A program made the position numbers and the translations under genes. Positions 45,466 to 53,440 of a DNA stretch of 64,000 bases are shown here, piece by piece. Positions within the stretch are counted from its first letter, which is position 1. Each line of letters starts with the position of its first letter. Below the pieces are notes generated by a model that was not told the origin of the DNA, searched no databases, and saw only the letters and a program-made list of their open reading frames with translations. Source of the stretch: Microvirga lotononidis (GTDB lineage Bacteria; Pseudomonadota; Alphaproteobacteria; Rhizobiales; Beijerinckiaceae); the NCBI RefSeq assembly GCF_034627025.1, contig NZ_CP141048.1:4726001-4790000 (forward strand), in the 5' to 3' direction.

Positions 45466-46134
45466 TCAAGGGTCGTGGCTCATGAACGTCTGCGCTGGGG
45501 GGAAGTGCTGCGGATGATCCCTGAGGGATATCCCGCTCTGTTTGATGCAGCGCGGTTCTCTCACTCCGCCGACGGATAGCGAGAACAGCACCTGAGCGGG
45601 AATTTCTGCCAAGCGGTCAGGTTTCAGGCTTATCTGCTCCCTGAGGCACCTTCGCCCCGGGCTGAGTGACTCAAACCCCGCGGAGGGTGCGACCAGCACG
45701 GCTTGGGGCAGGGTCTGTACGCCCAGGCGCTGCATGACATGAGCACGATGGGTTTCCACCGTACGCGGGCTGATGCCGATGTCCCGCCCGATCTGCTTGT
45801 TGGTCTGGCCGGCCAGCAGGCCCTCCAGGACCTCGCGTTCGCGGACCGGCATCTCGGCAATGCGCCCCCGGGCCCGGTTGGATTCCTGACCGTGCTCGTC
45901 GGCCTGGGAAATGTCAGCGGCTGCCGACGCAAGGGCGGCCAGCAGCTCATCCGGAGCATAGGGGACCGGCAGGAAGTCCACCGCGCCGGCCTTCATCACC
46001 TGCACGGCAGACTTTACATCGCTCTGGAGCTCGCCCAAGACGATCACCGGCAGGCGGATGCGCCGGGCCTTGAGCTCCCGCGGGATGGTCAGATCGCCCG
46101 CCTCGGGTTGGCGCATGTCGAGTACCACGCAGCC
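45466..46134 (-). pseudogene. Truncated REC-HTH fragment, duplicated from the PAS-REC-HTH gene
   Basis: The minus-strand reading gives part of a receiver domain (VVLDMRQPEAGDLTIPREL) and a complete FixJ-type HTH (MPVREREVLEGLLAGQTNKQ), but no start codon with a ribosome-binding site and no N-terminus. Bases 45721-46134 match 48853-49266 at a constant offset of 3132 with about five differences seen by eye. The tail after the HTH (MQRLGVQTLPQAVLVAPSAG) instead resembles the decayed copy at 47822. It is probably a recombination product, not a functional gene. Confidence 0.8.
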
Positions 46135-46182
46135 AACATTCCAAAGGGTTGCGCTCGATTGGTCAGCCCCGCGCTGCAGCCA

Positions 46183-46512
46183 TCACTGCCAGCTACACCG
46201 GACTGGCCCATGCGACGTGAAGATCCGTCCGTCCGCAGACAGGGCGCCCGGCAGCGGCAACCGGCGTACGCAACAGCCGCAGCCGGCTGGATGGGCCGCC
46301 TTCGTGGGGCGTTGGCCGCTCGCATTGCGCTCGTTCGAGGCCAGGGTGCTGCGCCGGGTCGGATCCATGCTAGCGATGGCTGGTGCGCTGAGAACTGCTC
46401 GTGACGCTTCAGCCCCGCATTTCGGGCATGCGCATGGGTCCTGGAACCGCGCCATGGGCTGCATAGCAGTGAACGGCCCGCACCCTTGGCACTGGTAGTC
46501 GTAGATCGGCAT
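46183..46512 (-). CDS. FmdB-type zinc-ribbon protein
   Basis: A 109-residue protein with the FmdB N-terminus (PIYDYQCQGCGPFTAMQPMA) and two CxxC pairs (CQGCG, CPKCG) about 20 residues apart that would bind zinc. The tail has a further cysteine cluster (GCGCCVR). GAGG lies before ATG 46512. FmdB proteins often accompany C1 or amide metabolism genes; here it lies between two formaldehyde-dehydrogenase-like genes, which fits but does not prove such a role. Confidence 0.8.
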   Translation of the reverse strand: MPIYDYQCQGCGPFTAMQPMARFQDPCACPKCGAEASRAVLSAPAIASMDPTRRSTLASNERNASGQRPTKAAHPAGCGCCVRRLPLPGALSADGRIFTSHGPVRCSWQ

Positions 46513-46590
46513 GGCGTCCTCACGTTCGAACTCGTTCGGCGAGAAGGCACACAGGCCGAGCGCGTGACTGCCCGCCCGGCCCGCGGCTAG

Positions 46591-47745
46591 TCATGCGGCG
46601 GGCTTGAGAACCACCTTGGTCCAGCCCTCGTCGCGCGCGTCGAAGTGCTGGTAGGCGTTTGGTGCCTCACCCAGCGGCAGCTCATGCGAGACGATGAAGG
46701 ACGGCTTCGCACGGCCAGTCGAGATCAGATCTCGCAGCTGCCGGTTATATGCCTTCACGTTGCACTGGCCGGTGCCGATCGTCTGACCCTTGAACCAGAA
46801 GAGCCCGTAATCGAAAACGATCTCGCCCTGCTTGTAGAGCGGGTCCTGCGGAGCTGGATCCTGGGGCACATAGACGCCGACCACGCCGATGCCGCCGGTG
46901 AATTTCACTGACCTCACCAAGTCGTTCATGATCATGTTGGGGTGCTCGTGGCCCTCCGGGTCGTGGGCCTGGTAGCCGACGCACTCGCAGCCGCGATCGG
47001 CGCCGATGCCGTTCGTCAAAGCAAGGACTTGGTCCACCGGGGAGCCCTTGGAATCGTCAATGGGTAAGGCCCCGATCGACTCTGCGAGGCGCAGACGGTC
47101 GGGATGGCGGTCGACGACCATGACCATGCAGGCGCCCTTGATCATCGCGGAATGAGCAGCCATGAGTCCGACCGGACCGGCCCCGTAGATGACGACCGAC
47201 TCGCCGGGACGCAATCCTGCAAGTTCTGTGACGTGCCAGCCGGTTGGGAAGATGTCGGCCAGCATCACATAGTCGATTTGTCGTTCCTCCGCGTCCGGTG
47301 GCAGCTTCAGGCAATTGTAGTCGCCGTAGGGGACGCGAAGAAGGTCGGCTTGGCCGCCCCGATACGGCCCCATATCGGCGAAGCCGTACGCGGCGCTGGC
47401 CATGTTCGGCACGACGCTTCGATCCGCCGTGGTCAGGCAGAACGCGCTCAAGCCGCGCTCGCAGTTCTTGCAAAACCCGCAGCCGATATTGAAGGGGATG
47501 GCCACCCAGTCCCCAACCTTCACCCGATCGACCGCGTCGCCCACTTCTGCCACCTGACCGAGGTTCTCGTGCCCGAACACGCCGCCGCGCGGGAAGTCGG
47601 TCCGGCCCTCATACATGTGCAGGTCCGAGCCGCAGATGTTGGTGCTCGTGATCCGTACCAGAACGTCCGTCGGCCTCTCGATCCGCGCGTCGGGCACGTC
47701 CTGTACCGCAACATCGCGCTGCCCGTTATAGACAACTGCTCTCAT
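46591..47745 (-). CDS. Zinc-dependent alcohol dehydrogenase, copy B
   Basis: A 384-residue medium-chain dehydrogenase. Zinc-binding regions are NICGSDLHMYEGRTDF and FGHENLG, with CGFCKNCERGLSAFC for the structural zinc; the nucleotide loop is YGAGPVGLMA. It resembles glutathione-independent formaldehyde dehydrogenases more than copy A does. GGGAGAAC lies upstream of ATG 47745. A block about 76 nt upstream (47821-47885) is nearly the same as that upstream of copy A, suggesting shared regulation or shared ancestry of the flanks. Confidence 0.92.
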   Translation of the reverse strand: MRAVVYNGQRDVAVQDVPDARIERPTDVLVRITSTNICGSDLHMYEGRTDFPRGGVFGHENLGQVAEVGDAVDRVKVGDWVAIPFNIGCGFCKNCERGLSAFCLTTADRSVVPNMASAAYGFADMGPYRGGQADLLRVPYGDYNCLKLPPDAEERQIDYVMLADIFPTGWHVTELAGLRPGESVVIYGAGPVGLMAAHSAMIKGACMVMVVDRHPDRLRLAESIGALPIDDSKGSPVDQVLALTNGIGADRGCECVGYQAHDPEGHEHPNMIMNDLVRSVKFTGGIGVVGVYVPQDPAPQDPLYKQGEIVFDYGLFWFKGQTIGTGQCNVKAYNRQLRDLISTGRAKPSFIVSHELPLGEAPNAYQHFDARDEGWTKVVLKPAA

Positions 47746-47821
47746 CGTGTTCTCCCAATCTAAAGCCGCATGCTCGACAGGCGCGACTTGTCACCTTGGC
47801 GAGGGCGTCGTGGGATGGCCG

Positions 47822-48075
47822 TCAGGGGTCGTGGCTTATGAACGACTGCGCTGAGGGGAAGTGCTGCGGATGATCCCTGAGGGACATTCCTGCCAGCCGG
47901 TCAGGTTTCGGGCGTGTCTGATCCCTGAGGCATCTTCGGCCCCGGGCTGGGCGCCTCGGAACCCCGCGGAGGTTGCGACCAGCATGGCTCGTGACAGGGT
48001 CTGTATGCCAAGCCGCTGCATGACGTGGGCCCGGCGCTTCTCTACCGCCCGAGGGCTGAGGCCAACGGGTTCGGC
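47822..48075 (-). pseudogene. Decayed third copy of the REC-HTH C-terminal region
   Basis: The minus strand holds the end of a FixJ-type HTH (GLSPRAVEKRRAHVMQRLGI) and a following tail (AMLVATSAGFRGAQPGAEDA). The final residues (SLRDHPQHFPSAQSFISHDP) lie in another frame, so there is at least one frameshift. Sequence agrees with 45466-45720 (for example the stretch after TCGTGGCT at 47831) but is more diverged. It overlaps the 3' end of the receiver gene 48042-48560. Confidence 0.65.
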
Positions 48076-48560
48076 GGCGTGAGCGGGAAAGCCGGACATG
48101 GCCAGGGGCCCTGCCGAGCAGGGCCGATGGGGATCGTCTGGAAGGGTGCATCGGGATCTCCCAAGGCGGGGCCGGATCCGGCATCTCCCGTCAGGTTAGC
48201 AAGAGCCAGTGCCAAGGCGTAGGCGTCGAATGGCTTCTCCCAAGTCGCGACGTCTCGATACTCGGCTGGAAGAGAGGTTTGGCTGTAGCCTGTCGCAAAG
48301 ACGAAGGGGATCGCTCGCGCCCTGAGATAATTGGCGACCGGGAACACCAGTTTGCCGTGCAGCTCAATATCGAGAACGGCAATGTCGATCCTTTCAGAGG
48401 TCAGCAGGGCCAGCGCTGTCGCCCGAGTTGGAGCCGGTCCGACCACCGCCGCCCCAGCTTGCTCCAGAACTTGTGCGATGTCGTCGGCAATGAGGTACTC
48501 ATCCTCGACGATCAGCACGTGGCGGTTGATCAAACTTGCTTGCGACTTTGATAAGGTCAT
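48042..48560 (-). CDS. Single-domain response regulator
   Basis: A 172-residue receiver protein. The acidic pocket is IVEDEYLIADD, the phospho-acceptor is in IAVLDIELHG, and the conserved Lys is in WEKPFDA. No output domain follows; the last 45 residues are Pro/Gly-rich and partly overlap the decayed HTH copy. Such stand-alone receivers commonly partner HWE/HisKA_2 kinases, and one of these lies at 18150-19331. GAGG precedes ATG 48560. Confidence 0.85.
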   Translation of the reverse strand: MTLSKSQASLINRHVLIVEDEYLIADDIAQVLEQAGAAVVGPAPTRATALALLTSERIDIAVLDIELHGKLVFPVANYLRARAIPFVFATGYSQTSLPAEYRDVATWEKPFDAYALALALANLTGDAGSGPALGDPDAPFQTIPIGPARQGPWPCPAFPLTPPNPLASALGR

Positions 48561-48756
48561 GGGCTTGCCTCGTCCTTTTCCTGGTGGCCTCAGAGCTTTG
48601 ATGCTGCGTGTGGCCCAACCGTTCCGAAGATCCCTGGTGCGGCCACATGCGCATTGGCGCAGTGTCATGGATGAGGATGAACGCGGCATCCGGTGGTGAC
48701 CGGGGATCGTTCCGTATCCTTGCAGCGGCCTTCGGGCGGTCACGTCCTGGTGGAGA

Positions 48757-51030
48757 TCAAGGTTCGTCGGATCCTTCGTCACGGCTCAATTGAGGGCGGG
48801 CTTGCACGCCCGCCAGGGCGGCGATCCGCACCAGTTCCGGGATTGTCCTGGCGCCCAGGCGCTGCATGACATGAGCGCGGTGGGTTTCAACCGTACGCGG
48901 GCTGATGCCGATGGCCCGCCCGATCTGCTTGTTGGTCTGGCCGGCCAGCAGGCCCTCCAGGACCTCGCGTTCGCGGACCGGCATCTCGGCAATGCGCCCC
49001 CGGGCCCGGTTGGATTCCTGACCGTGCTCGTCGGCCTGGGAAATGTCAGCGGCTGCCGACGCAAGGGCGGCCAGCAGCTCATCCGGAGCATAGGGGACCG
49101 GCAGGAAGTCCACCGCGCCGGCCTTCATCACCTGCACGGCAGACTTTACATCGCTCTGGAGCTCGCCCAAGACGATCACCGGCAGGCGGATGCGCCGGGC
49201 CTTGAGCTCCCGCGGGATGGTCAGTTCGCCCGCCTCGGGTTGGCGCATGTCGAGTACCACGCAGCCGGCCGCGAGAGCCGGGGCAGCCTCCAGGAAAGCC
49301 TTGCCGGATGGGAAGGCTCTCACGTCATAGCCGGCGTCACGCAACCCTCGTGTCAGATCCTGACGCGAGGGCTCGTCGGCATCGACCACATAGACGAAGC
49401 GCCCGTCATGGCGGGTGATGTCCTGGGCAACGCCGCCGGCGAGGCGGATCCGGCCCTGCGCGTCACGCATAGGGAAGAAGGTGTTGCGGATCCAGCGCAC
49501 GACCCGGTCCTGCCGGATGATGCGGAACTCTTCCGTGAAGGCTTCTCCCAGCCTGACCCGGTCAAGAGCATCTAATACCCGCTGCCGGTCATCCGGATGG
49601 AGGAAGCGGCTCCACCGACTGGGATCGCTGAGCACTCCTTCCCGCGGCTCGCCCCAAATGGGTTCGAAAGCGGAGCTCAGATATTCGAGGTTCATCGTCT
49701 CGAAGTTCAGGATCCAAAGGGTGCTGTTGGAGTTCTCGGCGAACTGCCGGAAGCGCTCCTCGCTCTCACGCAGGGCTGCTTCGGCTCGCTTGCGTGTCGT
49801 GATGTCAAGCACAGCTCCGGTGAATCCCACCGGCTGGCGATTTTCAAAGGTCGTTCGACCCTGGGTGGAAACCCAGCGCTCGATCCCATCCCCGATCCCG
49901 ATGACTCGATATTCAATGGCGTAGATCCCCGAACCGGCAGGATCACGGCACTGGGCGATCGCGGCCTCGACGCGCGGGCGATCCTCGGGATGGATGCCGG
50001 ACAGAAACACCTCCTCGTTGGCAGGAGCATCAGGCGGCAGCCCCCACATCGCCTTGAGCCGGGCATCCCAGTCCAGTGCTCCCGTGGCCGGATCCCAGGT
50101 GTAAGGCGACAGACCGACAAGATCGATGGCAGCCTGGAGCCGCGCCTGGCTTTCGCGCAACGCCTGCTCCGTCCGCTTCTCCTGCTCGATGACCTGCACC
50201 ACGAAGACTGCGCCCAGACCCTCCTGAGCGGTGTTGCAGAAGGGCGCAGCGCTCACCCGCGTCCAGATCTCCTGTCCATTGGGAAGTGTGACGAGGAAGT
50301 CGACACCTGGAACAACCGTTTCACCCCGCAGCGCTCGCGCGCTCGGATAGTCGGAGGGGCTGAGACGCTTGCCCTCAGGGGTGTAGCTCCGCCAGCGCTC
50401 GCCTTGCATGGGATCTCTGGAGGGGACTTTCTCAAGAGCGTACTGCTGGAGGGCCCGATTGCTCAGGACGATGTCCCCCTCCGGGTCGACGAGGCCCACT
50501 CCAATCGGCAATTGCTCCAGAATGGCTGCAAGCTTGTTCTCGCTTTCGCGCAGGGCTGCCTCGACCCGGACACTCTCGGTGGTCTCGTGGACCGTGCACA
50601 GCACCCCTCCGACTCCCCCGGTTTCGTCACGGATGGGGCTGTAAGAGAAGGAGAACCAGGTTTGCTCAGGGTGATCCCTGCGCATAAGCGTCAGCGGCAG
50701 GTCCTCGAAGTAACTGGCCTCGCCTTGCATGGCCCGCTTGGTGATCGGACCGATGGTGTCCCATACCTCCGACCAGACCTCGGGAAACGGCCGCCCGAGG
50801 CCGTTCGGCTTGTCACCCATGATCGGAATGTAGGCATCATTGTAGAAGCTGGTCAGTTCCGGTCCCCAGGCCAGGTAGGTTGGGAAGGCGGAGCTCAGCA
50901 TGATGCTTAAGGCGGTGCGCAGCGACTGCGGCCAAGCCTCTGCCGGTCCGAGGGGCGTGCAAGCCCAATCGTGGGTCCGCACGCGTTCCCCCATGATGCC
51001 GCCGCCGGGGAAAGCTTCCGCTGTGCTCAT
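48757..51030 (-). CDS. Multi-PAS sensor fused to a receiver and FixJ-type DNA-binding domain
   Basis: A 757-residue protein. About four PAS-like domains occupy residues 20-560 (YLAWGPELTSFYNDAYIPIM; LPIGVGLVDPEGDIVLSNRA; YTWDPATGALDWDARLKAMW; TLWILNFETMNLEYLSSAFE). Then comes a receiver (FVYVVDADEPSRQDLTRG, phospho-Asp region CVVLDMRQP) and a LuxR/FixJ HTH (residues about 690-750). There is no HisKA or ATPase domain. In the receiver the usual Lys-Pro pair reads PVP, so phosphorylation may be weak or absent. It could sense and bind DNA directly. AAGGAGA precedes ATG 51030. Confidence 0.85.
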   Translation of the reverse strand: MSTAEAFPGGGIMGERVRTHDWACTPLGPAEAWPQSLRTALSIMLSSAFPTYLAWGPELTSFYNDAYIPIMGDKPNGLGRPFPEVWSEVWDTIGPITKRAMQGEASYFEDLPLTLMRRDHPEQTWFSFSYSPIRDETGGVGGVLCTVHETTESVRVEAALRESENKLAAILEQLPIGVGLVDPEGDIVLSNRALQQYALEKVPSRDPMQGERWRSYTPEGKRLSPSDYPSARALRGETVVPGVDFLVTLPNGQEIWTRVSAAPFCNTAQEGLGAVFVVQVIEQEKRTEQALRESQARLQAAIDLVGLSPYTWDPATGALDWDARLKAMWGLPPDAPANEEVFLSGIHPEDRPRVEAAIAQCRDPAGSGIYAIEYRVIGIGDGIERWVSTQGRTTFENRQPVGFTGAVLDITTRKRAEAALRESEERFRQFAENSNSTLWILNFETMNLEYLSSAFEPIWGEPREGVLSDPSRWSRFLHPDDRQRVLDALDRVRLGEAFTEEFRIIRQDRVVRWIRNTFFPMRDAQGRIRLAGGVAQDITRHDGRFVYVVDADEPSRQDLTRGLRDAGYDVRAFPSGKAFLEAAPALAAGCVVLDMRQPEAGELTIPRELKARRIRLPVIVLGELQSDVKSAVQVMKAGAVDFLPVPYAPDELLAALASAAADISQADEHGQESNRARGRIAEMPVREREVLEGLLAGQTNKQIGRAIGISPRTVETHRAHVMQRLGARTIPELVRIAALAGVQARPQLSRDEGSDEP

Positions 51031-51429
51031 TTATTCTCCTTGGAAAGACATCATGAGGGGCCTTCCGACAGTACTGTAGGGTGAGAAGGTCGGCTGGCCA
51101 GAAGGGACGACGGCTACGTGTCGTTCGCGGCCAATTCCGTATGAAGGATGCTCCAGAGGCTTTAATGGGATCAGGGCGGTAGCTAGCGCCCGGAAGACCA
51201 CTGACTACCTGGTTGGGCTGCTCCGTGTTGTAGGGTGGGTTGGCAAAGATCAACCTACACTGTTTCGTTTGCAGTCACGTACTTTCCCTCAGGAATGGAC
51301 CGTTATCCGTATGGGCCATTCCAATTGTTACCCTCCGCGACTCCGGCTGAACGACGATCGTTTGCGTCAGCAATCCGATCTCATCAGGCGCGACACTGCT
51401 GAGATCCCTCAACGCCACTGAGGTGTGCC
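51031..51429. other. Divergent intergenic region
   Basis: About 400 bases between the divergent PAS-REC-HTH gene and the SRPBCC gene. It must hold both promoters, but no clear -35/-10 pair, operator or terminator stands out. Confidence 0.4.
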
Positions 51430-52173
51430 ATGGCGGACCAACACGACGAACGACTTCGACGGACCCGCAACGATAGCCCGGGTCGCCCACGAGCAATGGG
51501 AGCCGCTCAGCCCTGGCCGGGGCAACGGCAAGGGCGACAGGAAGCTCGCGGGGGCCGTCCAAGCCTTGGCATCGTTGGATTTACCCTCGCGGCCGCTGCC
51601 GGCGTGGCCGCCATCGGTCTGATCGAAGCCCAAATGCGCGATACCGGGCGCCGGACCAGGACCGGTCAGAACCGGCGATCGGCTGCTGGCCACGAGCCGG
51701 AGCTCGAACGCTCGATCACAATCGAGGATGTTCCCGCGGACGAACTCTATCGTCGCTGGCGCGATCCAGAAAACTTCAGGCGGATCATGGCGCCGTTTGC
51801 CGATGTCCAGCCCACGGGTGACGGGCAGACACGCTGGAACGCCGGCCCCCATCTGGGCTCCTGGGACATGCGCCTGGCCGATGACCAGCCGGGCGAGTTC
51901 ATGCGCTGGGAGGCCCAAGGCGGGGGCGCCCTGATCCGGGAGGCGTCGGTGCGCTTCCGTTCCGCTGCCGGCAACCGCGGCACGGTGGTGGTCCTGCGTG
52001 CCAGCCTCGATCCGCCCGGTGGCATGCTCGGCCGGATCGCCGCCCAGATGCTGGGCAATACGCTACCGGCGGCGCTTGCGAGCAAGACGCTGCACTACTT
52101 CAAGGCGCTCGTCCAGACCGGCGAGATCCCGACCACCGAGCGCCAGCCGGCGGCTCGGCCCGACCCCCGCTGA
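51430..52173 (+). CDS. SRPBCC-domain (cyclase/dehydrase-like) protein
   Basis: A 247-residue protein. A basic N-terminus and one hydrophobic helix (LGIVGFTLAAAAGVAAIGLI) are followed by an SRPBCC fold: ERSITIEDVPADELYRRWRD, ENFRRIMAPFADVQPTGDGQ, TRWNAGPHLGSWDMRLADDQ, and a C-terminal helix with LHYFKALVQTGEIPT. The fold makes a hydrophobic pocket for lipids or aromatic compounds. GAGG precedes the ATG. It lies 14 nt before a zinc alcohol dehydrogenase gene, so the two probably act together. Confidence 0.82.
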   Translation: MADQHDERLRRTRNDSPGRPRAMGAAQPWPGQRQGRQEARGGRPSLGIVGFTLAAAAGVAAIGLIEAQMRDTGRRTRTGQNRRSAAGHEPELERSITIEDVPADELYRRWRDPENFRRIMAPFADVQPTGDGQTRWNAGPHLGSWDMRLADDQPGEFMRWEAQGGGALIREASVRFRSAAGNRGTVVVLRASLDPPGGMLGRIAAQMLGNTLPAALASKTLHYFKALVQTGEIPTTERQPAARPDPR

Positions 52174-52187
52174 CGAGGAGGCTTCTC

Positions 52188-53357
52188 ATGCGTGCGCTCA
52201 TCTGGAACGGCGTCAACGATCTGCGTGTCGAGACCGTCAAGGATCCCGAGATCGTCAATCCGCATGACTGCATCCTGCGGGTCACCATGTCGACCACCTG
52301 CGGCTCGGATCTGCACTTCATTGACGGCTACATCCCGACGATGAAGGCCGGTGACGTGATCGGCCATGAGTTCATGGGCGTGGTCGAGGACGTCGGGCCT
52401 GAGGTGAAGAAGGTCAAGAAGGGGGATCGGGTCGTGGTGCCGTCCTTCATCACCTGCGGCCAGTGCTGGTACTGCAAGAACAAACTTTATTCGCTGTGCG
52501 ACAACACCCATCCCAAGCCCGAGCTGCAGGAGCCCATCCTCGGCTATCCGACCGCCGGCATCTACGGCTATACCCACGCGTTCGGCGGCTATGCCGGAGC
52601 GCACGCCCAGTATGTGCGCGTACCGTTTGCCGACAACGATTGCTTCAAGGTGCCGGATGGTCTGCCCGACGAGCAGGTGCTGTTTCTCTCCGATGCGGCG
52701 CCGACCGGCTACATGGGGGCGGATTTCTGCAACATTCAGCCCGGCGACGTCGTGGCCGTGTGGGGCTGCGGCGGCGTCGGCCTGATGGCCCAGAAGAGCG
52801 CCTTCCTGATGGGAGCCGAGCGGGTGATTGGGATCGACCGCCTGCCCGAGCGGCTGCAGATGGCCCGCGAGCATGTCGGCTCCGAGACCATCAACTACGA
52901 GGAGGTCGACAGCGTCCTGGAGGTGCTCAAGGAAATGACAGGTGGCCGGGGTCCGGACGCCTGCATCGACGCGGTCGGCATGGAGGCGCACGGCACCGGC
53001 CTTCAATACGCCTACGACCGCGCCAAGCAGCTCATGTACATGCACACGGATCGCGGCCAGGCGCTACGCGAGGCGATCCTCGCCTGCCGCAAAGGCGGGA
53101 CACTTTCGATCCTGGGCGTCTACGGCGTGATGGACAAGTTTCCATTTGGGGCGATCATGAACAAGGGCCTGACGGTGCGCACGGCCCAGCAGCATGGGCA
53201 GGCCTACATGGACCGCCTGCTCGATCATGCCCAGAAGGGGGAGCTGAACCCATCGTTCCTGGCGACGCATCGTTTCTCGCTCGAAGATGCACCGCGTGGC
53301 TACGCCATGTTCAAGCATAAGGACGACGGTTGCGTCCGCTCTGTGTTTATTCCCTAA
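52188..53357 (+). CDS. Zinc-dependent alcohol dehydrogenase, copy C
   Basis: A 389-residue medium-chain dehydrogenase. Catalytic-zinc residues lie in TTCGSDLHFIDGYIPT and IGHEFMG, structural-zinc Cys in CGQCWYCKNKLYSLC, and the nucleotide loop is WGCGGVGLMA. GAGGAGG precedes the ATG. It is on the plus strand behind the SRPBCC gene, in opposite orientation to copies A and B. Substrate is probably an alcohol or aldehyde; the SRPBCC partner hints at a larger hydrophobic one, which is speculation. Confidence 0.92.
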   Translation: MRALIWNGVNDLRVETVKDPEIVNPHDCILRVTMSTTCGSDLHFIDGYIPTMKAGDVIGHEFMGVVEDVGPEVKKVKKGDRVVVPSFITCGQCWYCKNKLYSLCDNTHPKPELQEPILGYPTAGIYGYTHAFGGYAGAHAQYVRVPFADNDCFKVPDGLPDEQVLFLSDAAPTGYMGADFCNIQPGDVVAVWGCGGVGLMAQKSAFLMGAERVIGIDRLPERLQMAREHVGSETINYEEVDSVLEVLKEMTGGRGPDACIDAVGMEAHGTGLQYAYDRAKQLMYMHTDRGQALREAILACRKGGTLSILGVYGVMDKFPFGAIMNKGLTVRTAQQHGQAYMDRLLDHAQKGELNPSFLATHRFSLEDAPRGYAMFKHKDDGCVRSVFIP

Positions 53358-53440
53358 AACAGAGATTGTAACTGCCCACTTGGAAATACATCACGCTCTA
53401 AATGGGCCTTTGTCCAAGGCACCTGATAGCTTGAAGTGCA

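Noticed and set aside
44124..45485. A 453-residue plus-strand frame opposite alcohol dehydrogenase A
   Set aside because: Antisense shadow; the minus strand carries complete zinc and nucleotide-binding motifs.
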